DNA of 32,940 nucleotides, from assembly GCA_023249275.1 (NCBI GenBank), contig JAHFCV010000002.1, positions 1-32,940 of the forward strand. The letters run 5' to 3'. This stretch comes from Candidatus Methanoperedens sp. (GTDB lineage Archaea; Halobacteriota; Methanosarcinia; Methanosarcinales; Methanoperedenaceae). Shown here piece after piece: positions 17,574-26,170 of the stretch; position 1 is the stretch's first letter, and each line of letters opens with the position of its first letter. The translations under genes and the position numbers were made by a program. A model generated the notes under the pieces. It did not search any database. It saw nothing but the letters and a program-made list of their open reading frames with translations, and was not told where the DNA came from.

Positions 17574-18491
17574 TTAATGTGTGTGCGCAACTGAAACAGC
17601 CTCCTTTTCTTCTTTATCTTCTTTATATGGGCCGTAAGCATTCTTCACATTGATTTCTACCAGCCTGTTCATGATTGTCATAACAGCCAATATTATTACG
17701 CCTACAATCATCGCTTTCCACGTATATCCCCATATCGTCGTTGGCCAGCTTGAAAAGAACACCGTGAGACCGAGACCGATGCCTGTGGCGGGTCCTCCGA
17801 ATTTTGCGCAGAACCAGACGTTGTCTATACTGTTCCGCAAGCCCGATTCAGCTCGCCTGACAATTCTGCCCGAAAGCGCTGTGTTAAGACCGCATCCGAA
17901 TTCGCGGTTCTGGAATTCCCGCTCTCCGCCGTAGTGAACATCGCCAACCGAGGAACCGATGGCGCCGACCGAAATCCCCCATATCAATGCAAGGAATGGG
18001 ATAGTGAACGGGTATCCGAGTACTGCATATTGGATATAAGCTATCGACACAAGGCAGAAACACACGATGAAATTATGCGCTATAATCGATGGGGTTGTGT
18101 ATCTCATGATATCCATATACAGGGGCTGCTTGAACCTTGTCTGGCTCGCAACCCTGCCCGCGTATGAAGTGGTGGCAAAAATACCGTAAATTACCGCTGC
18201 GATAAAAGCGCCTATCACTATCGCTGTCAATGGATAGAACTTGGCGTTTAAGAGCACTGTTGTCACTACGCCGCCTGTCACAGCCGACATGCCGTTGCTG
18301 ATTGGTTCGCCTGAAATCGCTTTATTAAATATTCTATGCAGAAATCCCATCTGGGGAGCTAATTGTACCTGGGAGTTGGGATTGCTCTGGGAGCCTACAT
18401 CGGATTCTAAATCCTCAAGGCATCCCGCAATAGTAGCAAGCGCTCCAAGGAGTGCCAATACAGCCATGCTCATGGTTAAATCTAAGACCAT
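17574..18491 (-). CDS. mtrE: Tetrahydromethanopterin S-methyltransferase subunit E
   Basis: This 305-aa integral membrane subunit is the first gene of the operon. Motifs include GCLEDLESDVGSQSNPNSQVQLAPQMG (read in parts), GEPISNGMSAVTGG, GRVASQTRFKQPLYMD and GSSVGDVHYGGEREFQ. About six helices alternate with conserved polar loops. An AAGGAGG site stands 8 nt before the ATG. The C-terminal tail is rich in Lys and Glu. MtrE, MtrD and MtrC together are thought to hold the sodium path. Confidence 0.95.
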   Translation of the reverse strand: MVLDLTMSMAVLALLGALATIAGCLEDLESDVGSQSNPNSQVQLAPQMGFLHRIFNKAISGEPISNGMSAVTGGVVTTVLLNAKFYPLTAIVIGAFIAAVIYGIFATTSYAGRVASQTRFKQPLYMDIMRYTTPSIIAHNFIVCFCLVSIAYIQYAVLGYPFTIPFLALIWGISVGAIGSSVGDVHYGGEREFQNREFGCGLNTALSGRIVRRAESGLRNSIDNVWFCAKFGGPATGIGLGLTVFFSSWPTTIWGYTWKAMIVGVIILAVMTIMNRLVEINVKNAYGPYKEDKEEKEAVSVAHTH

Positions 18492-18523
18492 TTATTATTT
18501 CCTCCTTAATTGAACTGAAATCA

Positions 18524-18571
18524 CCATAAAAACTATTATGGACTAGTTTTAAGCGCACTACTTTATTATAC
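18524..18571 (-). promoter_or_regulatory. mtr operon promoter with overlapping inverted repeats
   Basis: On the minus strand GTATAATAAAG (18561-18571) is the likely TATA box, predicting a transcript start near 18540 and a leader of about 50 nt. Around that point lie two inverted repeats that share bases: AAAACTA (18529-18535) with TAGTTTT (18544-18550), and CCATAA (18524-18529) with TTATGG (18536-18541). They cannot pair at the same time in one strand, which would suit an operator or alternative leader folds. The regulatory role is inference. Confidence 0.45.
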
Positions 18572-18644
18572 ATGATAAATGTTTCGAAATGTCAAACCGT
18601 TTTCAAATCATGCCGGTGAAATCTAATAAAGCGATTGTTAATCG

Positions 18645-19841
18645 TTAGGATGGTTCTAATGATTTTTTTCGCTCTATGATGAAAACCCCAAAAGTAGTTG
18701 CCAGATTGGTTAAAATTATTATACTGAATACGATTTCCACAAAATATGGTATAACTATGCCTGCCGCAAGTGGCATCGAAGCAAGCACGGCAGCGACAAG
18801 TCCGCGGGGCATCATGGATATTATTGACTTCTCAAAAGGTGCGATATTCTTATCGCTCTTTACGAGCGCCTTGACCCCGAGTATCCTTGCTATCAATAAA
18901 GCCATAAAAACAACCCATGCCATGGTCAATGTTGTAGAATTTAACGCATCGATATTGAACATCAGCCCTGTGAAAATGAAAAAGAAGGTGCGGACAAAAA
19001 AGGAGACCTCAACCTGGAAAGCCCGCATGGTGATATCGAGCGCGAACTCTCCTTTTATCCTGAGTCTTTTCGCAAGCTCGCTAAAATTGCCAAGCAATAA
19101 GGCGAAAATAAAGATGGCGATAGCGCCGTTGCCCTTTACAAGCTCCACAACCGAATATAAAATAAAAGCCACCGCAAGAGTAAGTGAAAACTCGACCTGC
19201 TTGACATACAGCCTGTTAAGTATCCCGATCCAGAAAATTGCGAAAACAATAGCTATGACGGATGCGCTTGAAAACGCGCTTGCGAGTGCTCCGGCTGTAT
19301 TTCTCAGGTCAACGGTGCCGAGGCTTATAATCTCGATTAAAGCAAGAGCGACAATGATGCAGAGCGAATCGTTCAGCACGGATTCAAGGCTGAGCATGAT
19401 TTTGGAATCTTCGCTCATGGAGAGTTTAGATGCGAGGGGAATGACGATTGCCGAGCTTGTTCCTCCCACTACGGTACCCAGCAAAAGCCCTTCCAGATAT
19501 GTCCAGCCGAAAATGAACTTCATTAAAATTCCCAGGAACACCACATTCAGGATGAAAACCATTAATGTAAAACCGGACGACTTTGCAAGGGAAGTGAGAA
19601 CCTTGAAGAGGTTCAGATTTAATCCTCCATCAAAGAGTATAATAATCAAAGCAAGAGTCCCGATATACGGAGCAAGCGCCGAAACCGCACCTGTGATCGG
19701 AACAATCTTCAAAACCGGACCGAGAAGCATTCCCACAAACATCAGGAGGAGCACGTCCGGGAATCTGGTGCGCTCGAATATCTGCGATGCGATGAACCCA
19801 AGAATCAGCACAGCGCCTAATATAAAAAATACATCGTACAT
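18645..19841 (-). CDS. Cation:proton antiporter, NhaP/CPA type
   Basis: The 398-aa membrane protein has 11 to 12 hydrophobic segments and the CPA antiporter pattern: RTRFPDVLLLMFVGMLLGP near the N-terminus, IILFDGGLNL, VVGGTSSAIVIPL and LSLESVLNDSL, where the Asn-Asp pair corresponds to the ion-binding site of CPA1 proteins. It most likely exchanges Na+ (possibly K+) for H+. Its position beside the Na+-dependent Mtr operon, on the same strand with its own promoter, suits a part in the sodium budget. There is no C-terminal TrkA domain. Ion specificity cannot be read from sequence. Confidence 0.85.
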   Translation of the reverse strand: MYDVFFILGAVLILGFIASQIFERTRFPDVLLLMFVGMLLGPVLKIVPITGAVSALAPYIGTLALIIILFDGGLNLNLFKVLTSLAKSSGFTLMVFILNVVFLGILMKFIFGWTYLEGLLLGTVVGGTSSAIVIPLASKLSMSEDSKIMLSLESVLNDSLCIIVALALIEIISLGTVDLRNTAGALASAFSSASVIAIVFAIFWIGILNRLYVKQVEFSLTLAVAFILYSVVELVKGNGAIAIFIFALLLGNFSELAKRLRIKGEFALDITMRAFQVEVSFFVRTFFFIFTGLMFNIDALNSTTLTMAWVVFMALLIARILGVKALVKSDKNIAPFEKSIISMMPRGLVAAVLASMPLAAGIVIPYFVEIVFSIIILTNLATTFGVFIIERKKSLEPS

Positions 19842-19863
19842 GTTTAATTGTCTATTGACCTGT

Positions 19864-19875
19864 ACTTATATAAGT
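19864..19875 (-). promoter_or_regulatory. TATA box of the antiporter gene
   Basis: ACTTATATAAGT is a perfect palindrome centred about 28 nt from the ATG at 19841. The predicted transcript start falls almost on the start codon, so the mRNA is probably leaderless. Confidence 0.5.
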
Positions 19876-19890
19876 CTTATAGCATATCCG

Positions 19891-20739
19891 CTATACAATG
19901 GGTCTTGGCTGCTTATGTTCGGGCAGCACGGGCAACTGCGCCGTACTCACAAGAATGGGCGCATCAATTTCTTTTGCTCGCTCCAAAAGCAGCTCTTTTC
20001 CCCTCTGCGTCAGGGCAAACATGGGAACAGACGTGCCAGCCTGGAGAACTGGTTTTACCATGTGCCGCACAACCCTCGACGCGCATCCAGTAATAATATC
20101 CATCTCATTGATTAACTCGCGGGCTTCCCTGTCCCGTATTCCTGTAAGATGCGCTCCTATTAAAATCAGCCCGATATTGTACTCCTTCTCTAATTCGCGA
20201 AGTTCCCTGGCATCCTGCCAAGCCGCCACGCTGACTGCGATGTTTTTGAATCCGAGTTCACAGGCTTTCCGAAGACCCCCCATCTGGTCAATTGCAGCGT
20301 TTTCTTTGTCAAGGATAACGCCGCCGCGCGATTCTATTCCTTCGATTATCTCCGGTATCGGCTCAGTCTCGATAAGCCCTGACATCAAAGCACTCATGCC
20401 CTGCACAAGTTCAGGATTTGAAGTTATGACTGTCCCGGCGCCGTCGCATACAGTGACCGTGGAATCGATAAGCCCGCGCCGAAGCGCGGTCATCATGATT
20501 TCGCTTGCGCCGAAATTAACGAAAACACCATAATCGAATCTTCTTTTCGGGGTGAACATCCCAAGCTCGCGAATCCTGTATTCCATATTCTTTTTCGCTT
20601 CTTGCGCCGTAAGTCTTGAAACCTGTGCAACTTTGCTGAACACCGGACACCAGTCTGCAATCGGCTCCCCGACTTCCACTACCTTTCCATCCTTCACAAC
20701 GATGCGGGTTTTCCCGAAAAGCTCCATTACATGCGGCAT
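19891..20739 (-). CDS. Methanogenesis marker protein 8 (DUF2099)
   Basis: From the ATG at 20739 the protein has 282 residues. Blocks typical of methanogenesis marker 8 are HVMELFGKTRIVVKDGKVVEVGEP (read in parts), FGASEIMMTALRRGLID, VTVCDGAGTVITSNPELVQGM and GAHLTGIRDREARE. The family is largely confined to archaea with methyl-CoM reductase and its function is unknown. I prefer this ATG to the track's earlier start because GGTGA lies a few nt upstream, inside the end of the previous gene, whose stop is one base away. The pair is therefore cotranslated. Confidence 0.82.
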   Translation of the reverse strand: MPHVMELFGKTRIVVKDGKVVEVGEPIADWCPVFSKVAQVSRLTAQEAKKNMEYRIRELGMFTPKRRFDYGVFVNFGASEIMMTALRRGLIDSTVTVCDGAGTVITSNPELVQGMSALMSGLIETEPIPEIIEGIESRGGVILDKENAAIDQMGGLRKACELGFKNIAVSVAAWQDARELRELEKEYNIGLILIGAHLTGIRDREARELINEMDIITGCASRVVRHMVKPVLQAGTSVPMFALTQRGKELLLERAKEIDAPILVSTAQLPVLPEHKQPRPIV

Positions 20740-20740
20740 T

Positions 20741-21079
20741 TCAGTCACCTGCAAACTTGTAGAGTTCAAGCAATTCAGCGGCTTTGGCTTTTGAGAGCCG
20801 GAGGCTTACCACCTCAACAAGCGCATCCACATGCTCTTTTTTGACGCAGTGAAGGCTCTCCATACCTTCAAAAATCAGGTTGACAAGATAATTCAGTTCA
20901 TCATCTGTGAGCTTCAGGAGCCGTTCCCTGAAATCCCCGGAAGATGTGGAAATGTGCTGGCTCACAGGGGGAAGCACAGACCTGAACTCATGCCCCGCAT
21001 GCCCGCAAGTGGGGTCTACCAGTTCTGGCGCAAGCTTCTTCAGAATATGTAAGTCCCCGGAATTCAGCTTTCGTGCCAT
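20741..21079 (-). CDS. Conserved-looking hypothetical protein cotranslated with marker 8
   Basis: This 112-aa soluble protein is not one I recognise. It is mostly helical by eye, with LNSGDLHILKKLAPELVDPTCGHAGHEF at the N-terminus, containing a Cys-Gly-His-Ala-Gly-His cluster that could bind metal, and LTDDELNYLVNLIFEGMESL and a leucine-rich end (KAAELLELYKFAGD). It is the first gene of a two-gene unit with methanogenesis marker 8, separated by one base. The TATA box at 21098-21109 is close enough to suggest a leaderless mRNA. A helper of marker 8 is a positional guess. Confidence 0.65.
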   Translation of the reverse strand: MARKLNSGDLHILKKLAPELVDPTCGHAGHEFRSVLPPVSQHISTSSGDFRERLLKLTDDELNYLVNLIFEGMESLHCVKKEHVDALVEVVSLRLSKAKAAELLELYKFAGD

Positions 21080-21097
21080 TACACAAGCTTATGCCCG

Positions 21098-21109
21098 CTT
21101 ATATAAAAG
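21098..21109. promoter_or_regulatory. Shared divergent TATA element
   Basis: CTTATATAAAAG reads as a TATA box on both strands. It is about 25 nt from the minus-strand ATG at 21079 and about 37 nt from the plus-strand ATG at 21141, so it could drive both the marker 8 unit and mqnB-mqnD. Confidence 0.5.
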
Positions 21110-21140
21110 CTTTATTTCATGAAACGCCTTACATGAATAT

Positions 21141-21845
21141 ATGCCAACCCTCGCGCTTATTGCTCCCACGCCTGTTGAATCAAAAGAATTGAGGGGCGAA
21201 ATCAAGCCGACCCCGCATGAAGAGTTGAAAAACATTTCCGAAGGGGAGATGCATGGAAGACCCGTTGTTTTCACTCATTGCGGGGTGGGTAAGGTCAATG
21301 CAGCGCACTCCACAACCCTGGTGCTTGAGAATTACGATGTAGACTTCCTGATACTTTTCGGCATCGCTGGCGCATATTCTGGCAGTATCGGCGATGTGGC
21401 TGTTGCAGAGAGCGAAAACTACGGCGAAGAGGGCGTATTGACAAAGGATGGCTGGAAACCAATGGAGTTCACAGGCTTCCCGTTATTAAAAAATGAGAAA
21501 GAATATTACAATACCTTCCCCATGGATGCGGATTTAGTAAGGTTCGCGCTTTCGGTTTCAAAGGGCATGGGTTTTAATGTTAATTCGGGTAATTTTGTAA
21601 CAGTATCCCAGTGCTCAGGAACACGCGAAATCGGGGAGGTACTGAAAAACCGCCACAACGGCATCTGCGAAAACATGGAAGGCGCAGCAGCGGCTCATAT
21701 CTGTACATTGTACGGAGTCCAGATGGTTGAGATTCGGGGTATAAGCAACCTGATCGAAGATCGGGACATGGAAAAATGGAACATCCCGCTGGCGGTTTCG
21801 CATTGCAATAAGGTAGTAAGTGAAATAGTGAAAAGGTTAAAATGA
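21141..21845 (+). CDS. mqnB: Futalosine hydrolase
   Basis: The 234-aa protein belongs to the nucleoside phosphorylase (MTA/SAH nucleosidase) fold. It shows TPVESKELRGEI at the start, HCGVGKVNAAHSTT, LFGIAGAYSG, CENMEGAAAAHICTLYG and the catalytic-type EIRGISNLIEDRD segment. The hydrolase splits futalosine into hypoxanthine and dehypoxanthine futalosine in menaquinone synthesis. The end overlaps mqnD by 4 nt, which fixes the assignment over the general nucleosidases. mqnA, mqnC and later genes are not in this window. Confidence 0.88.
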   Translation: MPTLALIAPTPVESKELRGEIKPTPHEELKNISEGEMHGRPVVFTHCGVGKVNAAHSTTLVLENYDVDFLILFGIAGAYSGSIGDVAVAESENYGEEGVLTKDGWKPMEFTGFPLLKNEKEYYNTFPMDADLVRFALSVSKGMGFNVNSGNFVTVSQCSGTREIGEVLKNRHNGICENMEGAAAAHICTLYGVQMVEIRGISNLIEDRDMEKWNIPLAVSHCNKVVSEIVKRLK

Positions 21846-22657
21846 AGCTCTCTTTAGGTTATTCCCCATGCCCGAACGACACGTTCATTTTCTATGCCCT
21901 GACCCATAAAAAACTCAAATCTGATTTGGAGTTTTCTGAAATTCTAAGGGATGTGGAAACACTGAACAGGATGGCTTTGAATAAAGAACTGGATATAACC
22001 AAAACATCGTTCCATGCCTTTGGTTTTTTGAGAGACGAATATTGCCTTCTTCATTCGGGAAGCGCGCTTGGGAAGGGGTGCGGACCTCTGTTAGTCGCTA
22101 AAGCGCCTGTCCCTGACCTTGCCCGTTCAAAGGTAGCGATACCCGGAAAAATGACGACTGCGTACCTTCTGCTGCAACTCTTTGCGCCCGGGATAAAAAA
22201 TATCGTTGAGATGCCGTTTGACCGCATCATGAACGCTGTCAGCCTGGGCACAGTGGATGCGGGTTTAATCATCCATGAGGGGCGATTTACGTATCCAAAT
22301 TATAATCTCATGAAGCTCATCGACCTCGGGGAATGGTGGGAAGAAGAAACCGGTCTGCCTATACCTCTTGGCGGGATTCTTGCGAAAAGGGAACTGGGCG
22401 CAACTGTGATAAGAAAAATAGATGCTCTCGTTAAAAAGAGCGCCGAATATGCGTTTCAAAATCCTGCGCAAACACGAGAATATATCAGGAGCAATGCGCA
22501 GGAGCTGGATGATGAGGTGATTGACCAGCACATCCGGCTTTATGTGAATGATTATACACTGGATATAGGGGACGGTATTATTGCAATTGAAAAGCTCATG
22601 AAAACTGCTGAAGAATTATCCTTAATACCCCATTCTGATAAGCCCTTATTTTCTTAG
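21842..22657 (+). CDS. mqnD: 1,4-dihydroxy-6-naphthoate synthase
   Basis: This 271-aa protein has the family start LSLGYSPCPNDTFIFYAL and the later blocks DITKTSFHAFGFL, GCGPLLVAK, KVAIPGKMTTAYLLLQL, GTVDAGLIIHEGRFTYP and IPLGGILAKREL. MqnD converts cyclic dehypoxanthinyl futalosine to 1,4-dihydroxy-6-naphthoate in the futalosine route to menaquinone. It has the substrate-binding-protein fold. It is coupled to mqnB by an ATGA overlap. Confidence 0.93.
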   Translation: MKLSLGYSPCPNDTFIFYALTHKKLKSDLEFSEILRDVETLNRMALNKELDITKTSFHAFGFLRDEYCLLHSGSALGKGCGPLLVAKAPVPDLARSKVAIPGKMTTAYLLLQLFAPGIKNIVEMPFDRIMNAVSLGTVDAGLIIHEGRFTYPNYNLMKLIDLGEWWEEETGLPIPLGGILAKRELGATVIRKIDALVKKSAEYAFQNPAQTREYIRSNAQELDDEVIDQHIRLYVNDYTLDIGDGIIAIEKLMKTAEELSLIPHSDKPLFS

Positions 22658-22676
22658 TGGATTCTAAGGGAGGTTA

Positions 22677-22997
22677 CTAATAAAAACCCTTTCTGAGTTC
22701 ATCAGTTGAAGATACTTCACTCGATGCACTGTTATTCCCGTCGTTTATCTTGATAATTTTCTGGGCTTTCCTTTTCGCTGGCGGGCAGCCCGAACATTCG
22801 TAAATAAAATGGATGAAGCCTGTTTCCGGGTTCTCCACGGTATTCTTATGCTCATATACTGTGTTGCACTCCAGGCATATTCCCACCTTAGGAACGATCT
22901 CATCACAATGCCCGCACTTGCAAACCGTGACATCTATGACTTCATTCTTTGTGTTTATTGCAGATAATTTATACTCATCGCTTTTTAATTCAGGCAT
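22677..22997 (-). CDS. Small cysteine-rich zinc-ribbon-like hypothetical protein
   Basis: The 106-aa protein has four cysteine groups: CKCGHC at 27-32, CLEC near 43, and CSGC near 70, which suggests one or two zinc ribbons, plus a Ser/Asn-rich tail ending DELRKGFY. The rest has no recognisable enzyme motif. A minus-strand TATA-like TTTTAATATATCC stands about 30 nt upstream, predicting a very short leader. It converges with mqnD across a 19-nt gap. It could be a nucleic-acid- or protein-binding adaptor; the function is unknown. Confidence 0.6.
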   Translation of the reverse strand: MPELKSDEYKLSAINTKNEVIDVTVCKCGHCDEIVPKVGICLECNTVYEHKNTVENPETGFIHFIYECSGCPPAKRKAQKIIKINDGNNSASSEVSSTDELRKGFY

Positions 22998-23123
22998 GTT
23001 CCATTCAACTTAATAACCACAGGATATATTAAAATCTTACGGGTTTATCACGGTAATTCCAAAATTCTGCATAACAAAAGCTTTATTCATTTTTACGTTG
23101 TACCACATAACGAGGTGAAATGT

Positions 23124-23285
23124 TTGACCGAACATTTACTATCTAAAATTGATTATTTGCGTGCTCTTGAAACCGCATGCTTAAATTGCGGCGACAAACA
23201 CCAACCGAATTGCCCGGTGGGGATGGCAAAAGCGCAAATTGGCTGCACGAACGACCTAATAACAGAATTTTATAAACACAGGTAA
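23124..23285 (+). CDS. 53-aa cysteine-rich small protein, not in the ORF track
   Basis: The frame starts at TTG with GAGGTGA 5 nt upstream, a strong ribosome site. It reads LTEHLLSKIDYLRALETACL, then NCGDKHQPNCPVGMAKAQIG, then CTNDLITEFYKHR. Four cysteines (about residues 19, 22, 30 and 41) in a CxxCx7Cx10C pattern suggest a zinc or iron-sulfur site after an amphipathic helix. An ATG two bases before the TTG opens only an eight-codon frame. It lies 40 nt before purN on the same strand. I do not recognise a family. Confidence 0.5.
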   Translation: MTEHLLSKIDYLRALETACLNCGDKHQPNCPVGMAKAQIGCTNDLITEFYKHR

Positions 23286-23325
23286 ACCAAAACCTATTAT
23301 ATTCCTGACGGCATAAGAGCATCCC

Positions 23326-23934
23326 GTGACCAATATAGCAGTGCTCGTGTCAGGAAGAGGTTCAAATCTCCAGGCTATCATAGACAGCATTGAGAGCGGC
23401 TATTTAAAAGCAAAAATCAGTGTGGTAGCCAGTGACGTCGGGGATGCCTACGCGCTGGAACGTGCAAGAAAACACGGGATAGATGCTGTTTTTGTTAATC
23501 CGAAAATATTTTCCTCAAAGGAATTGTACGAAAAAGAGATTCTGGGGATTTTAAAAACACATGATTCAGAACTTATATTGCTTGCAGGATACATGCGGGT
23601 ACTCGGAAAAACATTGCTCGAGGCGTATAAAAACCGCATACTCAACATCCACCCGGCATTGCTTCCTGCTTTTCCCGGTCTTCATGCGCAGAAGCAGGCA
23701 TTTGACCACGGCGTAAAGGCAGCAGGATGCACGGTTCATTTTGTGGATGACGTGCTGGATGGCGGCCCAATCATAATGCAGCGATGCGTGGAAGTGAAAG
23801 AAGACGATGACGCTGAAACTCTTGCGGAAAGGATACTTGAGCAGGAGCACAAGATTTATCCCCAGGCTGTAAAATTGTTTGTCGAAAAAAGGCTGCGTAT
23901 AGAAGGACGGAAAGTTAAAATCATACAACCATAA
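23326..23934 (+). CDS. purN: Phosphoribosylglycinamide formyltransferase (folate-type)
   Basis: The 202-aa length and motifs match Pur[17 protein letters not shown] at the N-terminus, [11 protein letters not shown], the catalytic Asn107 and His109 in [14 protein letters not shown], and Asp145 in [13 protein letters not shown]. It transfers a formyl group from 10-formyl-tetrahydrofolate to GAR in purine synthesis. Many methanogens use the formate-dependent PurT instead. The start is GTG. glyA and folD follow in the same direction, which makes a C1/folate operon. Confidence 0.93.
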   Translation: MTNIAVLVSGRGSNLQAIIDSIESGYLKAKISVVASDVGDAYALERARKHGIDAVFVNPKIFSSKELYEKEILGILKTHDSELILLAGYMRVLGKTLLEAYKNRILNIHPALLPAFPGLHAQKQAFDHGVKAAGCTVHFVDDVLDGGPIIMQRCVEVKEDDDAETLAERILEQEHKIYPQAVKLFVEKRLRIEGRKVKIIQP

Positions 23935-23954
23935 ACTCGGAGAAAGGAATTATT

Positions 23955-25199
23955 ATGCCATTAAAAACAATCGACCCTGAAATTTACGAAGTAATGAGAC
24001 ATGAAACAGAGAGACAGAGGACCAAATTAAACCTGATAGCATCGGAGAACTATGCAAGCCGCGCCGTTCTTGCTGCGCAGGGCTCGGTAATGACAAATAA
24101 ATATGCCGAGGGTTATCCCGGAAAGAGATACTATGGCGGATGCGAGTTTGTGGATATGGCTGAGAATCTTGCGATAGAAAGGGCAAAGAAGCTGTTCAAA
24201 GCGGAACATATCAATGTGCAGCCCCATTCTGGTTCGCAGGCGAACATGGCTGTATACTTTGCCATGCTCAAGTACGGGGATACTATCATGAGCATGGATT
24301 TATCACACGGCGGGCATCTTTCACACGGAAGCCATGTGAATTTTTCGGGGAAATTGTTCAATATCGTGCCTTACGGCGTTTCAAGGGAGACGAAAACCAT
24401 AGATTACGATGAATTGTCCGAAATTGCCAGAAAAAATAAACCCAAACTTATTGTTTCAGGGGCAAGCGCATATCCGCGCGAGCTTGATTTCAAACGATTC
24501 GGGGAGATTGCAGACGAGGTGGGCGCACTATTACTCGCTGACATCGCGCACATTGCAGGGCTGGTCGTGGCTGGCATACACAGTGACCCTGTGCCTTATG
24601 CCGATTTTGTCACAACGACCACCCATAAGACGCTAAGAGGCCCGCGCGGCGGAATGATAATGTGCAGGTCGGAATATGCAAAAGAGATTGACAAGAATGT
24701 TTTCCCTGGCATACAGGGCGGTCCTCTTATGCATGTCATCGCTGCAAAAGCCGTTGCATTCAAGGAAGCCATGAATAAGGATTTCAACGATTACCAGAAG
24801 CAAATAGTAAAAAATGCAAAGAAGATTGCTTCGGAACTTTTATCACGCGGCTATGAACTGGTCTCAGGCGGCACGGATAACCACCTGATGCTTGTTGACC
24901 TCATGCCTCTTGATATCACGGGCAAGGACGCCGAGGCAAAACTCGGCGAGGCTGGAATCATCCTCAACAAAAACACCATACCATTTGAGACAAGAAGCCC
25001 ATTTATCACAAGCGGTATCCGTATCGGGACGCCTGCGGTAACAACCAGGGGAATGAAGGAAAAAGAGATGGCGATTATTGCACAGGCAATTGATGAAACC
25101 CTTCGCAACATGAACGATGCCGAAAAATTAAAAGACGTAAAGAAAAACATCCTGGAGCTGTGCAGGCAGTTCCCGATTCCGTACGACGAGGCGTATTGA
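23955..25199 (+). CDS. glyA: Serine hydroxymethyltransferase
   Basis: This 414-aa PLP enzyme interconverts serine and glycine with a C1-loaded pterin. Visible motifs are [36 protein letters not shown] (read in parts), [14 protein letters not shown] and [13 protein letters not shown], where Lys225 binds PLP. Its full length matches the family. An AAAGGAATT site precedes the ATG, 20 nt after purN. In archaea the enzyme may use folate or methanopterin; the folate-type neighbours purN and folD argue for folate here, but the sequence alone does not prove it. Confidence 0.96.
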   Translation: MPLKTIDPEIYEVMRHETERQRTKLNLIASENYASRAVLAAQGSVMTNKYAEGYPGKRYYGGCEFVDMAENLAIERAKKLFKAEHINVQPHSGSQANMAVYFAMLKYGDTIMSMDLSHGGHLSHGSHVNFSGKLFNIVPYGVSRETKTIDYDELSEIARKNKPKLIVSGASAYPRELDFKRFGEIADEVGALLLADIAHIAGLVVAGIHSDPVPYADFVTTTTHKTLRGPRGGMIMCRSEYAKEIDKNVFPGIQGGPLMHVIAAKAVAFKEAMNKDFNDYQKQIVKNAKKIASELLSRGYELVSGGTDNHLMLVDLMPLDITGKDAEAKLGEAGIILNKNTIPFETRSPFITSGIRIGTPAVTTRGMKEKEMAIIAQAIDETLRNMNDAEKLKDVKKNILELCRQFPIPYDEAY

Positions 25200-26074
25200 T
25201 GCAGGAGCTTCCCGAGGTCACAGACCCCCGCGTAATAGACGGCAGGAAAATAGCGCAGGGCATCGAGGCTGAGGTCAAAAAAGAGGTTGACGCGTTTGTA
25301 AAAAGGCGCAGCATAAGACCTGCGCTCGCTACTATTCTTGCAGGAGAGCATCCTCCTTCAAAACTGTACGTCAAGCTCAAGCACTGGGCATGCAAGCGCG
25401 TGGGCATTGTATCAGAAGACCACAAGTTTCCACAGGAAACAAAGCAGGAAGAAATAATCGGTCTTATCGAAGTCCTGAATAAACGACCAGAGATACACGG
25501 GATACTTGTACAGCTTCCCCTCCCGAAACACATCGATGAGCGTGCAGTAATGATGCGCATCGCGCCCGTGAAAGACGTGGACGGTTTCAACCCGCTTAAT
25601 ATGGGAAAAATGCTCATTGGACGCGAAGGGTTTGTACCGTGCACTCCCAAAGGGATTGTAAGGGCGCTTTCTGAATTCAACATAGACCCGCAGGGCAAGG
25701 AAGTGGTAGTAGTTGGTCATAGCAATGTGGTTGGAAAGCCTGCTGCGATAATGCTACTCAACCGCAATGCAACTGTCAGGGTATGCCATGTATACACCAA
25801 AGACCTGAAAAGCCATACAAAAGAGGCTGATATTCTTATTGTGGCTGCTGGCGTTCGCGGGCTGATTAAAGCTGACATGGTGAAAGAGGGGGCAATAGTT
25901 TTCGATGTAGGTATAACGTGGCAGGATGAAAGGGTGTATGGGGATGTGGATTTTGATGATGTTCTGCCCAGGGTCAAGTTAATATCGCCTGTACCCGGGG
26001 GCGTGGGTCCCATGACCATCGCGATTCTGATGGAGCACACGCTTGCGGCTGCGAAGATGCAAGCCGGCGAATGA
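25199..26074 (+). CDS. folD: Bifunctional methylene-tetrahydrofolate dehydrogenase/cyclohydrolase
   Basis: From the ATG at 25199 the protein has 291 residues and overlaps the glyA stop by one base (TGATG); the track's start at 25160 lies inside glyA. The catalytic pair Tyr57xxxLys61 (YVKLK), VQLPLPKHI, DVDGFNP, PCTPKG, the dinucleotide-binding stretch VVGHSNVVGKPAAIMLL and PVPGGVGPMTIAIL are all present. It converts methylene- to formyl-tetrahydrofolate, supplying PurN. In organisms whose main C1 carrier is methanopterin this is a separate anabolic branch. Confidence 0.95.
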   Translation: MQELPEVTDPRVIDGRKIAQGIEAEVKKEVDAFVKRRSIRPALATILAGEHPPSKLYVKLKHWACKRVGIVSEDHKFPQETKQEEIIGLIEVLNKRPEIHGILVQLPLPKHIDERAVMMRIAPVKDVDGFNPLNMGKMLIGREGFVPCTPKGIVRALSEFNIDPQGKEVVVVGHSNVVGKPAAIMLLNRNATVRVCHVYTKDLKSHTKEADILIVAAGVRGLIKADMVKEGAIVFDVGITWQDERVYGDVDFDDVLPRVKLISPVPGGVGPMTIAILMEHTLAAAKMQAGE

Positions 26075-26170
26075 ACCATTTTAGCATGTTTATTCATGGA
26101 GATTAGTTTTATGAGAGAATAACGTGTATTTTAGTGGTGCAGCGATGCAAGCTGCAAGGAGATTATGAAT

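Noticed and set aside
18676-20115. 479-aa plus-strand frame opposite the antiporter and marker 8 genes
   Set aside because: It is an antisense shadow; it runs across two well-supported genes and has no domain signal.
22650-22690. Possible bidirectional terminator between mqnD and the Cys-rich gene (AAGGG...CCCTT)
   Set aside because: The stem is short and interrupted and lies partly over both stop codons, so the support is too weak.
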